From the NCBI GenBank assembly GCA_028829895.1, contig CM054178.1, forward strand, positions 26,087,701 through 26,151,700: a DNA stretch of 64,000 nucleotides. Reading direction: 5' to 3'. Positions 35,730-47,659 of this stretch are shown here, one piece after another; within the stretch, counting starts at the first letter, position 1, and every line of letters starts with the position of its first letter. The notes under the pieces are model-generated. The model was not told the origin of the DNA. It saw only the letters and a program-made list of their open reading frames with translations, and searched no databases. A program made the translations under genes and the position numbers. The DNA comes from Sinotaia quadrata (lineage: Eukaryota; Mollusca; Gastropoda; Architaenioglossa; Viviparidae).

Positions 35730-36100
35730 AGTGCACATGATTTTTTTTCTCCAGTTTACTAGTTCATAATTAGTGTAAGATATTTTCTCCAGTTAACTGG
35801 TTCATAATTAGTGTAAGATGTTTTCTCCAGTTAACTAGTTCATAATTAGTGTAAGATGTTTTCTCCAGTTAACTAGTTCATAATTAGTGTAAGATGTTTT
35901 CTCCAGTTAACTAGTTCATAATTAGTGTAAGATGTTTTCTCCAGTTAACTAGTTCATAATTAGTGTAAGATGTTTTCTCCAGTTAACTAGTTCGTAATTA
36001 GTGTAAGATGTTTTCTCCCAATTAACTAGTTCGTAATTAGTGTAAGATGTTTTTTTCCAATTAACTAGTTCGTAATTAGTGTACGATGTTTACTCCAGTT
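35730..36100 (+). repeat. 38-bp minisatellite, type 1, about 9 copies
   Basis: AGATGTTTTCTCCAGTTAAC plus TAGTTCATAATTAGTGTA. Confidence 0.97.
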
Positions 36101-36380
36101 GACTGGAGTTTAAATAGTGCAAGTTGATTGGAGCAGTTATGTGGGGTTTAAATAGTTTACGGTATTTACTCCAGATACTGTGTATATAAATAGTTTACGG
36201 TATTTACTCCAGATACTGTGTATATAAATAGTTTACGGTGTTTACTCCAGATACTGTGTATATAAATAGTTTACGGTGTTTACTCCAGATACTGTGTATA
36301 TAAATAGTTTACGGTATTTACTCCAGATACTGTGTATATAAATAGTTTACGGTGTTTACTCCAGTGAACGCAAATGTAAA
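36101..36380 (+). repeat. 38-bp minisatellite, type 2, about 6 copies
   Basis: TTTACGGTATTTACTCCAGA plus TACTGTGTATATAAATAG. Same period and register as the preceding array; hybrid units lie at 36080-36170, decayed ones run to about 36540. Confidence 0.95.
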
Positions 36381-36829
36381 TAGTTTTATCGTGTTTACTG
36401 CAGGTAACACGAATGTTAATAGTTTATGATGCTTACTTCAGGTAGCGAGTGTAATTACTTGCTATGTTTTACTCAGGTAACGGGACTGTAAATAGTTTAC
36501 CGTATTTACTCCAGTTAAAGCGAGCGTAGATAGTTTACAATATATTATCAGGCCGTCATTGATTGCTAGTAATTGGGAAGCAAACTGTGGCACCAACACT
36601 CATGTTCTTCCACCACTTCATCAAATTTGAATTTTCTCATCCAGTGGATAGGGTGTTGTTATAACGGTCGCACTTCCGAATCGTAAGTGCAAGTTGATTT
36701 TGACAGCGATGGTCGAGATAATACGCTATTCATTTGGTCGCCACTGACAAGTATAATGATGGTCGAGACGCATTTTGTTTCATTAGCACTTCATTCTTAG
36801 TCACCATTGAAAAGATAATTTTCTGAAAA

Positions 36830-37150
36830 TGATGGTCAAGGTATGGTATTTTATATTAACACTTCTAAGTCGCCATTCAAGTTGTTGTTGTTTGACATCG
36901 AGAGTAATGGTCGAGAGATTTAATTATACATTAACACTTCTAAGTCGCCATTCAAGTTGTTATTTGACATCGAGAGTAATGGTCGAGAGATTTAATTATA
37001 CATTAACACTTCTAAGTCGCCATTCAAGTTGTTATTTGACATCGAGAGTAATGGTCGAGAGATTTAATTATACATTAACACTTCTAAGTCGCCATTCAAG
37101 TTGTTATTTGACATCGAGAATGATGGTCGAGAGATTTAATTATGCATTAA
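36830..37150 (+). repeat. 72-bp minisatellite, about 4.5 copies
   Basis: GGTCGAGAGATTTAATTATA, CATTAACACTTCTAAGTCGC and CATTCAAGTTGTTATTTGAC. Decayed copies extend left to about 36710. Confidence 0.95.
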
Positions 37151-37264
37151 CACTTAGGTAGAAGATTCGCGAATTCTTCCGAACCTGGAAGTAAATGCAA
37201 CGGAAATTGATTCCATATTGTAAATATTTTCATATGAAATATTCACTTTAAATTTAAACTGTCA

Positions 37265-37500
37265 TTGACAAAATCATGCACTCACTGTCGAACATACAAC
37301 ACAATAGAACACTTTCTACTACATTGTTACAAATACAGAGAAGAAAGAAAATGCTTGACTGACACAATGAGACTATTACATATACCAGTTACCACACAAA
37401 CACTACTCTTTCAAATAAATATCACCAAAATCATATACACCAAGCCATCATCACATATCTCATTCACACAAACACACTTCACCTTCTATAAAAAATAAAT
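37265..37500 (+). mobile_element. 3' end of an RNase H-type non-LTR retrotransposon
   Basis: The frame reads KSCTHCRTYNTIEHFLLHCY, then KYREERKCLTDTMRLLHIP, followed by a stop at 37498. The C-x-x-C...T-x-E-H-x-L-x-x-C motif with a trailing K-Y-x-x-E-R is the terminal zinc-knuckle of I/Jockey-like polyproteins. It lies 3' of where the element at 4465-5830 breaks off, so both may belong to one family. 5'-truncated; about 100 bp of A-rich sequence follow. Confidence 0.8.
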
Positions 37501-37639
37501 ATTAATAAAACCCACCACACACACACCATTACACAATAAGTAATAAAAAAGAAAACCACAAACTTAATTGAGACATGAAACAGACAAACATACTTGAAAA
37601 AAACCATCAAAAGCATCTAGACTTCGCTGGTCAACAATG

Positions 37640-37819
37640 ACAAATACGTTATTTATTGCATACAATTAGCTAACATTGTCGTCATTAAGATATGAAAGAG
37701 AAAGACAGGTTTGATATTTGATTAGGTTTCCTTGATCGGCATTGATAAGGACGTTATATATTGCATACAATTACCTAACATTTTCGTCAAGATATGAAAG
37801 AGAAAGACATGTTTGATAT
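37640..37819 (+). repeat. About 107-bp tandem duplication, host site of the foldback element
   Basis: Two units with TTGCATACAATTAGCTAACA, AAGATATGAAAGAGAAAGAC and GTTTGATAT. The second is interrupted at 37819 and resumes at 39271 with GATTAGGTTTCCTTGATCGG. Confidence 0.9.
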
Positions 37820-37973
37820 GGTTCACCGACAAAACCGCGAACGACAAATGCGCGCCGACAAAACCGCGATGGACAAAATCGCGACGACAAAATCGCGCCG
37901 ACAAAATCGCGCCGACAAAATCGCGATCGACAAAATCGCGATGATACATGTTAAATCGTACAAGAATGTAATA

Positions 37974-38085
37974 ATAACATACGTAGATATCAATATTACG
38001 ATAACATACGTAGATATCAATATTACGATAACATACGTAGATATCAATATTACGATAACATACGTAGATATCAATATTACGATAC
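37974..38085 (+). repeat. 27-bp repeat inside the foldback element, 4 copies
   Basis: AACATACGTAGATATCAATA plus TTACGAT; each contains palindromes TACGTA and GATATC. Confidence 0.95.
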
Positions 38086-38089
38086 ACAA

Positions 38090-39040
38090 AGCAATGTTAA
38101 GAGGAACTGCGTGCAAATAATCCTCAAAATAAGGCAATGAAAAGAATGAAGCATACATCAAATCTTAATAATTTTATTTAAAGATCACTATTATGAGATA
38201 CTACGTGTAAATAATCCTTACACAAAGGCAATGAAAAGAATGAAGCATACATCAAATCTTAATCATTTTATTTAAATATCACTATTATGAGATACTACGT
38301 GTAAATAATCCTCACACAAATGCAATGAAAAGAATGAAGCATACATCAAAGATCAATATTAAGAGATACTACGTGCAAATAATTCTTACACAAAGGTAAT
38401 GAAAAGAATGAAGCATATATCTAATCTTAATAATTTTGTTTAAAGAGCAATATTAAGAGATAGTGAGTGCAAATAATCCTTACACAAAGGCAATGAAAAG
38501 AATGAAGCATACATCAAATCTTAATAATTTTACCATAAAGATCAATATTAAGAGATACTACGTGTAAATAATCCTCACACAAATGCAATGAAAAGAATGA
38601 AGCATACATCAAAGATCAATATTAAGAGATACTACGTGCAAATAATTCTTACACAAAGGTAATGAAAAGAATGAAGCATATATCTAATCTTAATAATTTT
38701 ACCATAAAGATCAATATTAAGAGATACTACGTGCAAATAATTCTTACACAAAGGTAATGAAAAGAATGAAGCATATATCTAATCTTAATAATTTTGTTTA
38801 AAGAGCAATATTAAGAGATATTAAGGCAATGAAAAGAATGAAGCATACATCAAATCTTAATAATTTTACCATAAAGATCAATATTAATAGATACTACGTG
38901 TAAATAATCCTTACACAAATGCAATGAAAAGAATGAAGCATACATCAAAGATCAATATTAAGAGATACTACGTGCAAATAATTCTTACACAAAGGTAATG
39001 AAAAGAATGAAGCATATATGTAATCTTAATAATTTTGTAA
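38090..39040 (+). repeat. 95/71-bp satellite inside the foldback element, 11 copies
   Basis: Core GAAAAGAATGAAGCATACAT occurs 11 times. Units come in a long form, with AATCTTAATAATTTTA, and a short form lacking it. Long-short-long blocks recur, for example 38285-38420 and 38570-38690, indicating a higher-order duplicated unit. Confidence 0.95.
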
Positions 39041-39334
39041 TAGAGCGAACATACATAACACTTCCTGCCATTCTTTACTTGGTGATGTTTATCGCGATTT
39101 TGTGGGCGCGCATTTGTCGGCGCGATTTTGTCGATTTCAAAGAGCGCGATTTTGTCGATTTCAAAGAGCGCGATTTTGTCGATTTCAAAGAGCGCGATTT
39201 TGTCGGCGCGCTTTTGTCCATCGCGGTTTTGTCGGCGCGCATTTGTCGTTCGCGGTTTTGACGGGTCACCGTTTGATATATGATTAGGTTTCCTTGATCG
39301 GCATTAATAAAGAAAGGAAGACGCGTGCAATTGT

Positions 39335-40090
39335 AAAATTAAGCATTTCAACAATGTTTCATGACTGACAATGTATGGAATTTAATTAACATATCTCAAC
39401 ATTGTGTCGTGACCGACAACGAATAAAATTTAATTTACACATTTCAGCATTGTGTCGTGACATACAATGTATGGAATTTAATTGAAGTATTTCAACATTG
39501 TGTTGTGACTGACAATGTACAGAATTTAATTAACATATCTCAACATTGTGTTGTGACTGACAATTTACAGAATTTAATTAACATATCTCAACATTGTGTT
39601 GTGACTGACAATTTACAAAATTTAATTAATACGTCTGGAATTTAATTAAAATATATCAACTTTGTGTCACCACTGCAAATGTATGGAATTTAATTGAAAT
39701 ATTTCGGAATTTTTAATGACTGTAAGGAATATCATTCAAATATTGCAATATTTTTTCGTGACCAAAAATACGTGGAATTTAAACCAATTGTTTAAACATT
39801 GTGGCATAAATGAAGATCTTGAAATTTAATTCAATTGCTTCAGCAATTTGTTATGATTGAAAATATAGAGAATTTAATTGCTTCTGCACTGTTATATATC
39901 TGGAGATGTTTGGAATTTAATTTAAATGCTTTAACATAGAGAATTGACTGAAGAATCTATTAGGTTTAATTTGTTTCAACATAGTGACTTGAATGAAAAA
40001 TGAATGAGATTTCATTTATGTTTCACCATGGCGAATTGACTGAAATATGTTTGGGATTTAATTTATATTTCAACACAGTGACATGACTTA
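39335..40090 (+). repeat. About 47-60 bp minisatellite with decay gradient
   Basis: Core AACATTGTGTTGTGACTGAC and GGAATTTAATTAACATAT. Near-identical at 39480-39620, progressively degenerate to 40090. Confidence 0.85.
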
Positions 40091-41270
40091 AAGAAAAAAA
40101 TAAAAACAAAGTCCCCTTATATAAATAGTTTATTAACAAGGGACTGTGTATTTGTCTTTTTTAAACCTGTTAACTATATTAATAATAGTTCTCTCTTTTT
40201 GAAAACTTTGTATAACAAAAAACATAGAATTTTGTAATTAAAAATATTATATAAAGTATTTTAAAGTTTCCTGTTGCATGAGATATTTGAGTAGACATTT
40301 AGTGTATATGAAGTCATTTCCGATTGTAGATCACAATGCACTTCTGGTGAGATTGTGGAGACGAGAAACAATTACTACTAGACAAGAAATATAAGATCTA
40401 TCCTCAGTAACCGAATGAGAGAAAATAAAAATAAAAACTTTCATTATTTAACTGTAAGCAATTGTTTGGGTTTGAAACAAACCACAGTCTTATAAAAACG
40501 ACAAATAATTATTTACAGGCTACCGTTATTATATATATGAATGGTTAAACGGCATCAAATAATAGTTTTAATAATCCATAAATATTATATACACATTTCA
40601 CTAGTCTATAATTAATAATCCATGAAAATTATATATCTCCATGTCTAGTATTTTTAATTAATAACATAAAACAATGTAATGTAGTATTATCAAATCACGA
40701 CTGTTACAAGAGAGTATTATTATTTTGTTTTTAAAAATATTCTATTTTAGGTAAATCTTACCTCTGGTCTTGATATGGTAAAGAAATATAACCACAATTG
40801 CTTGAAGAGTATTATTGTGTTTTTTTTAAAAATTATTCCATTTGTAATACTTACATCTTGATCTCGATAGCTCCATTGATTGAATTGACCTAGATTCTTA
40901 CCTCACAAAAACTGACCGCTGCAACCTGCACGTTGAAAGCAACAGCGAGTCATCTGCACGGGGTATTAATTATCTTTCAAGTCTCCAACTTCGTTCTTGC
41001 AAACACCAGACGGATGGAGAAGAGAACTCGAGTGTCTAATGAGATTCATTACAAGGCAGATGGAAAAATTTCGAAAGTAATCTAGTTGCCCCTTGTTGTT
41101 TCGCGTTTTCTGCGCGCAGTTGGTCGTGTTCAATATTTTCCTTGCAGGTGGGAATGACTGGATTTGTTTTCTGGGCTCATCTCGTCATAAAACATGCCAC
41201 ACAAAACCGTCAACATAAAGTACCAACTGCACTGTTGTATGTTTATTTTCTTATGTTTCTTATAACTTGA
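40091..41270. other. AT-rich unique sequence with GC-richer end
   Basis: A 100-bp tandem duplication at about 40715-40885, and on the minus strand a strong donor GAG-GTAAGAAT at 40911 after a GC-richer stretch to 41150 with no long frame; possibly a noncoding first exon. Confidence 0.3.
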
Positions 41271-41420
41271 TGCTATTGGTTTACAGTAAAGAAATATGAG
41301 TTTATTTTGTTTGGTTTACAGTAAAGAAATGTGGGTTTATTTGATGCTATTGGTTTACAGTCAAGAAATGTGAGTTTATTTGATGCTATTGGTTTACAGT
41401 CAAGAAATGTGAGTTTATTT
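41270..41420 (+). repeat. About 41-bp repeat, 4 copies
   Basis: GGTTTACAGTAAAGAAATGT plus GAGTTTATTTGATGCTATT. Confidence 0.95.
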
Positions 41421-41965
41421 GTTGTATAATCTGATGGTAATTTTTTGGAACTCAACAGTATTGTGAGTTTATTGGTTGTATAATCTGATGGTAATTTTTT
41501 GGAACTCAACAGTATTGTGAGTTTATTGGTTGTATAACCTGATGGTAATTTTTTGGAACTCAACAGTATTGTGAGTTTATTTGTTGTATAATCTGATGGT
41601 AATTTTTGGAACTCAACAGTATTGTGAGTTTATTGGTTGTATAATCTGATGGTAATTTTTTGGAACTCAACAGTATTGTGAGTTTATTGGTTGTATAACC
41701 TGATGGTAATTTTTTGGAACTCAACAGTATTGTGAGTTTATTTGTTGTATAATCTGATGGTAATTTTTGGAACTCAACAGTATTGTGAGTTTATTGGTTG
41801 TATAATCTGATGGTAATTTTTTGGAACTCAACAGTATTGTGAGTTTATTGGTTGTATAACCTGATGGTAATTTTTTGGAACTCAACAGTATTGTGAGTTT
41901 ATTGGTTGTATAACCTGATGGTAATTTTTTGGAACTCAACAGTATTGTGAGTTTATTGGTTAGTG
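41421..41965 (+). repeat. About 54-61 bp minisatellite, 10 copies
   Basis: TATTGTGAGTTTATTGGTTG, TATAATCTGATGGTAATTTT and TTGGAACTCAACAG. Continues as two diverged longer units to about 42090. Shares GAGTTTATT with the preceding array. Confidence 0.97.
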
Positions 41966-42119
41966 TAATTTTAAAATCTCACGGCTCTTGTAGGAATTAA
42001 GATGTGTTGTCAGTTTACTGGTTAGTGTAATTTTATAATATCCTATATTTTATAGGAATTAAGCTGGGTTTTCAGTTAATTGGTTAGAGTGTTTTAATAA
42101 TGAGATTGTATCTTTAAGA

Positions 42120-42817
42120 AACTTTTTTTTTTTTTAGTTTGTCTGAGGGTTTTGGATTTCTCGTGGTTCCCGGTGTATTGATTTATAAACTGCTATGATC
42201 GTGTTAGATTGAAATAATATCTACCCCATTGTGTAAGTGTAAGGATGCACTGCTCTCTATTAATGTATGATATCTACCCATTGTGTAAGTGTAAGGATGC
42301 ACTGCTCTCTATTAATGTATGATATCTACCCATTGTGTAAGTGTAAGGATGCACTGCTCTCTATTAATGTATGATGCAAAGTATTCTCGACTACATCGTG
42401 GAATTCCTTGTAGAAGGAAGTTACTGGCAGTTGCTACATTGTTGTTATGCTTGAGGGAACTAATACAGCAATTAAGCGCCCAGATTAGTCTCAAGAGTAC
42501 AACAGCTCATGGAACGTTCTACAACCTGCTAGAAGAGTGCGTGAAGAATTGGCAATTCTGCTGTGAACAATAAACTTGTGAAATTTTTACGAAAGACTAT
42601 TGCGGCATTGTCACTGACAAGGTTAAAAACTATTTTGCTTTATCTCTCTATAATTCCATTTCTGTTCATTTATAAGAGTGATCCTGTTATTTATATTGAC
42701 ACTAATCTGATTCCTGAATTATGTTTTAGGATATAAGACTGTATAAGAAATGAAATTATTCAAACATGGTTTTGTGAAAATATTGATGTCAGATAAACTT
42801 TTCATTGTATTTAATAT
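42120..42817 (+). mobile_element. Dispersed repeat family 1, copy C (both ends truncated)
   Basis: Matches the 1300-1860 part of copy A: TTTATAAACTGCTATG, GAACAATAAACTTGTGA, GTTTTAGGATATAAGACT. Contains its own tandem triplication of about 53 bp. Confidence 0.75.
42218..42375 (+). repeat. 53-bp triplication inside copy C
   Basis: TATCTACCCATTGTGTAAGT and GTAAGGATGCACTGCTCTCT three times. Confidence 0.95.
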
Positions 42818-42834
42818 ATATATATATATGCCCA

Positions 42835-42922
42835 TAATATCAATCTTGCCCACTAATATTAATCTCGCCCACTAATATCAGTTTTGTCTGCTAATATCAA
42901 TTTTCCCCACTAATATCAGTCT
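42835..42922 (+). repeat. About 19-bp repeat, 5 copies
   Basis: CCCACTAATATCAATCTTG, diverged. Confidence 0.85.
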
Positions 42923-43009
42923 GCAATGTTCCGTTTTCATATTTTCTAAATTTAGTATCATATCGCTATGTAGTCGATGATGTCATGATTTATATTACAA
43001 TCATCATTT

Positions 43010-43262
43010 AGTGTCCCGTCAAATTTCAGTACAAGTGCTTGACTATTGTTTAGTGTTCCATCAAATTTCAGTACAAGCACTTGACTATTGTTAGTGTCCC
43101 GTCAAATTTTAGTACAAGCACTTGACTATTGTTAGTGTCCCATCAAATTTCAGTACAATTGCTTGACTATTGTTTAGTGTCCCGTCAAATTTTAGTACAA
43201 GCACTTGACTATTGTTAGTGTCCCGTCAAATTTCAGTACAATCGCTTGACTATTGTTTAGTG
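43010..43262 (+). repeat. About 42-bp minisatellite, 6 copies
   Basis: TTTAGTGTCCCGTCAAATTT plus CAGTACAAGCACTTGACTATTG. Confidence 0.95.
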
Positions 43263-43659
43263 ATGGTTCTGTGTCTATATGTATATGTGTGTTTGTGTGT
43301 ATATATGTGAGTGTGCGTGAGTGTGTATGTGAATGCATCTTTCCTTTTCTTGTACATTTGAAAAGGATGGGTGGATGGAAAACTAATATATATATATATA
43401 TTGATTGTATATTTTTAGTTCTTTTATTTTATTTATCGAAAACATTTTATCATTTATTATCAACAACTGAGAATAAACATGTATGCAGCGAACAATATAT
43501 CCGTCTCTGTATTTTTTTGTTGTATATTTTTCTTGTTATAATTTTGACAGAAGAAATCACTCTAAATAAGACTGGTATTCATATATCTTTAACACGCATC
43601 TGTTCCATGGTGTCTGGTTCCTTCACTTCATCGCTTGTAGATTCACGCTGTGACATGAT

Positions 43660-44040
43660 CATGTTAGAGTTCCAAAGGCGGGCTAACTTTTAAGATCGTG
43701 GGCCAGATAAAACTGTTGGAAAAGTCACAAAGTCCATAAAGTTCAGACTATAAATTGAGAACAAAAGAATTTTAAAAGGTGTATTTTATGTTTTAAAAAA
43801 ATAATAAAATAACTCAGTTTCAAACGAAAAGTTAATGAGATGGATGTTGTTGCTTACAGTGAATCGGTGATTCAATGACAGGCTTAATTGTTGTGGTGGA
43901 CAAGCGGGCCAGATGACAATGTTAACTGTGAATAGCTAGGCGGGCCAGATGACAATGTTAACTGTAAATAGCTAGGCGGGCCAGACAAAAAAACTTTCGC
44001 GGGCCAGATTTGGTCCACAGGCTGGAGTTTGCCCGTCCTG
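43660..44040 (+). mobile_element. hAT-like non-autonomous element, 3' terminus
   Basis: Ends GGAGTTTGCCCGTCCTG preceded by GGGCCAGATTTGGTCCACAG. This is the complement of the CAGG-x-G-GGCAAACTCC...GGCCC terminus known from many hAT elements. Internal GCGGGCCAGATGACAATGTT units (36 bp, three copies at 43905-43985). The left end is not clear; GTGGGCCAGATAAAAC near 43705 may belong to it. Confidence 0.6.
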
Positions 44041-44605
44041 ATTGTCAGTTAGACTAACATGAAATCGTTTGTTTCCGTATAATATCGGAATTGTGCGCTT
44101 ACAAGAGCCAACGCTTGTCGGCTCGCGCCAGACACCGGTTTCGTCGTTATGGTAATGAATCAGAAATAAATGCTTGCTTACGTCAAAACCGATAAATCAC
44201 TTAAGGTTTTATAAGCTCACCCTGGTTGTTTGTTCCATCGTGTGTGATGTGAAATGCGGGTGAGACAAGATGTACGCAAACAGATGTAGTAGGCTTAGTT
44301 ATAGATGAACGATTGTGTACGCTGCAATTTACTGTCACACTGCATTGTTAAACAAGAAATCCTCAAGACTCCACGAGATTCTGTTTTATTTATGACTTGT
44401 GCCTGTCTTTCTGACAATTTCGTTTCGTGCCTAACTGTGACGTTTCTGAATTTTCTTTTTATTTGTTGAAGTCTAGTTGTTATTTGTTTATGTTTGTTTC
44501 TTTATTTGTTTATGTCTATCACTCTGTCTCGTTTTGAATATAACTGTGATATTTGAGACCGTTTATAGTTATTTGTGTCTTCCGCGTGCATGTAATTGAC
44601 ATGAC
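44041..44605. other. Unique sequence
   Basis: No gene or repeat recognised. Confidence 0.4.
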
Positions 44606-44606
44606 G

Positions 44607-45265
44607 TTCATACTCTACATTATGTTGTATAGATACATCCATACTCTACATTATGTTGTATAGATACATCCATACTCTACATTATGTTGTATAGATACAT
44701 CCATACTCTACATTATGTTGTATAGATACATCCATACTCTACATTATGTTATATAGATACATCCATACTCTACATTATGTTATATAGATACAGTCATACT
44801 CTACATTATGTTGTATAGATACAGTCATACTCTACATTATGTTGTATAGATACGTTCATACTCTACATTATGTTGTATAGATACATTCATACTCTACATT
44901 ATGTTGTATAGATACGTTCATACTCTACATTATGTTGTATAGATACATTCATACTCTACATTATGTTGTATAGATACATTCATACTCTACATTATGTTGT
45001 ATAGATACATTCATACTCTACATTATGCTGTATAGAAATACAGTCATACTCTACATTATGTTGTATAGATACAATCATACTCTATATTATGCTGTATAGA
45101 TACAGTCATACTCTACATTATGCTGTATAGATACAGTCATACTCTACATTATGTTGTTTAGATACAGTCATACTCTACATTATGTTGTATAGATACAGTC
45201 ATACTCTACACTATGTTGTATAGATACATTCATACTCTACATTATGTTGTATAGATACATTCATA
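44607..45265 (+). repeat. 31-bp minisatellite, about 21 copies
   Basis: CATACTCTACATTATGTTGT plus ATAGATACATT. Variants ATCC, GTC, GTTC and TTC after ACA cluster in runs, a sign of local homogenisation. Confidence 0.98.
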
Positions 45266-45269
45266 GTAT

Positions 45270-47640
45270 ACATACTGTCATGCCCTAGCGCCAGTTGCTT
45301 CCCAAGCCTTGTCAAGGAAGTTACCCGATGATGGAAATGAGTGGCTGACGGAAACACAGATAGACAACATTGGTTTCACATGCCAAGTAATGAATGGCTC
45401 GATATAAGGCCCCAGGTGTTTCCACCAACGATTAACAAAACATTGACATTGCAAACATTACAGAATGATAATACATAAATATGAAATGATGAGAATAACA
45501 AAAAATTAAATAAAAGAAAATTGAAATTAATATGTAGGGACACAGACCAATTAAATCACACAGTTACAGGAAATCTGTCATTGCCACTGAAAGAAATGGA
45601 AATGTTCTGGATATCTGGTGACTTCCATAACTCAAAAAATAGTTATGATTTGTACACACATAAGTCTTTTCAATATAACCTGCCCCTAGTTGGGGGCCAG
45701 TGTCCACAACCAAATAAGCCCAGTACGATCTTAATTCCATTTTCATATTATCTAAGCCTTATTGAAAATAGAGGTACACTACTTATATTCTTTCCTTTCT
45801 AAGGACAAAACTCTCAGAGTCGAAATTTGACATGGACATTTAATTCCTCTTGTTTTTCTCCAAAATCCTTCAGGGCATGATGGCATCCCTTGTCCCTTTT
45901 GTTCTTTTCAAGAACACATTTTCGATCAGCTCCAAAACAAACCAGAAAACCTGCAATATGTTTTATGCAGCTTTAAATATCTCATTCTATAAATGGCAAT
46001 TCAAATGTGAAGTTGGGTATTCACATATTCACAATTTTCTAAGCTAGCATCCTGTTAAAGAACATTCATTAATGCAAATTTAAATATTCATTCTCTCTGT
46101 AAATTGATCATTTGACACTTACCTCTCTCTGGGGTTTTGCCTTACACACTGTGGAAGGAAATCAGTTCATTTCCTCCTATCTTTTTTCTAGTCAATGGTT
46201 TTAGACTATCTATTCCATTGGCTGATTTATTAATAGCTTATATGGACTCTTCCCCTGCACTGAAAGGCTCTGTCAGAAAAAGTAGTGTCTTTGGGATATC
46301 TGGATGTATATATATATAATTATTTATGTCATATGGATCCTATTAAATTTGCCCACACCAGGTTGCTGGGTTTTCCAACCTTTCATTCTGCCCAGTGCCT
46401 TATAGTCTGCGATTTGTTGTGGTCTGGTGGCAGTCCATCAAAGGAAGAGTGGGTTTTATTTGCTATCTGGTGGGTTTTTCCTGAACTATAGCTGCTAGCA
46501 CTATGACTGACCGTACTTATTATGCATGACTCTCCCTTTCATTTGCCCTCTTCACCTACCCCCATTTTCTTCAGCGAAATACTGTGCATTCCTTTCCATG
46601 AATGCATGACAATTACATTGTATTGAGATGACATCAATAGCCACTTTACAGGTTGCATAGACATCATATGCTTACATTAAACCATAGCTATAATATTTTT
46701 TTAAATACCACCAGAATTTTAAATTTATTCAGCTTGCTAAAATATTACAGTGATTCATATTGTAACATTCTAAGACAAAATAACTTTAAATTTCACTTCT
46801 ATCAACTATACCAAAATTTGCATCACATTTGCATCACATATTGTTCTCACATAAAGTTATACTGAAATTTAAATCACATTACATCTTTTGCAGACACCAT
46901 CTAAACATTGAATCACACTTCACGCACAAGTGACCTCAATGCTCAAGTACATTGCAACACTTAAATAAAAGGTGTTCACAATGTTCTTGTGCATGATAAT
47001 AAAAGTTTCAGAACCTAGGTTTAATATGGGAATATAACTAAATGTAAAATACAATGGAATGATAATTTATTCCAATTAAAGAAGGTACTTTTGAGGCCAT
47101 TTGGTGTAGGATACATTATCTAAGAATGGAAACAAAATTAGGATACATAAACAGTTTGTCCACTAAATGAATGAACATAAATTTCCTTTCTAATACATTT
47201 CACAGGTATTTAAATTCATATGGAACCTAAGCTATCAAAGCTTTAGTGTGTACAATTGAATCTTTGGACACCTTGTATATGTAATAAAAACTGATACACA
47301 CATAACACCACAACCTTTACAAAGGTGAACTCAATACTTTTGGTTACACCTACATGTTACACCAAAGCTTTTACAGAGATATCTCTGTTTATTTTAATAC
47401 CACAATTCAAAAAGCAACCCAGCACACCAATATACACAAAGTGCACTTAATGTATACTATATATATAAAACAAAACTTTTACAGTGGTGACCTCAGTGTT
47501 CAGGTTACACCATGATTCAAACAACAAACTCACACTGGTATTCACAAAGTGTACAGCTCTGTTTACATGATGTCACAGCTTTCAGAATATATCACTTTAG
47601 TAATAATGATTGCTTTTTGTATTTTTACTGATAATTAAGT
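45270..47640. other. 2.4-kb stretch with few repeats, no gene recognised
   Basis: Less repetitive than its surroundings. Short plus frames (45521-45802, 45850-46047, 46137-46319) carry no recognisable domain. A TGTCATGCC start at about 45287 with CGATATAAGGCCCC downstream could be an LTR edge, unproven. Confidence 0.3.
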
Positions 47641-47659
47641 GCATTACTTCATGCATATT

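Larger units (their letters stand above)
37820..39270. mobile_element. Foldback/Mutator-like non-autonomous DNA transposon, 1,451 bp
   Basis: Left end GGTTCACCGACAAAACCGCG (to about 37947), right end the complement GGTGACCCGTCAAAACCGCG (39089-39270). Both continue identically through AACGACAAATGCGCGCCGAC and AAAACCGCGATGGACAAAA. The inverted repeats are built of short GACAAAATCGCGCC units: left 16-bp steps, right three 24-bp steps containing TTTGAAATC. A perfect 9-bp target duplication GTTTGATAT flanks it (37811-37819, 39271-39279), and an unoccupied version of the site lies in the neighbouring unit at 37709. 9-bp duplications and foldback ends suit Mutator-like or FB elements. No transposase; the interior is satellite. 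Confidence 0.9.

Noticed and set aside
45287..45425. Possible LTR start TGTCATGCC with TATA-like sequence
   Set aside because: No second LTR, end or internal coding found.
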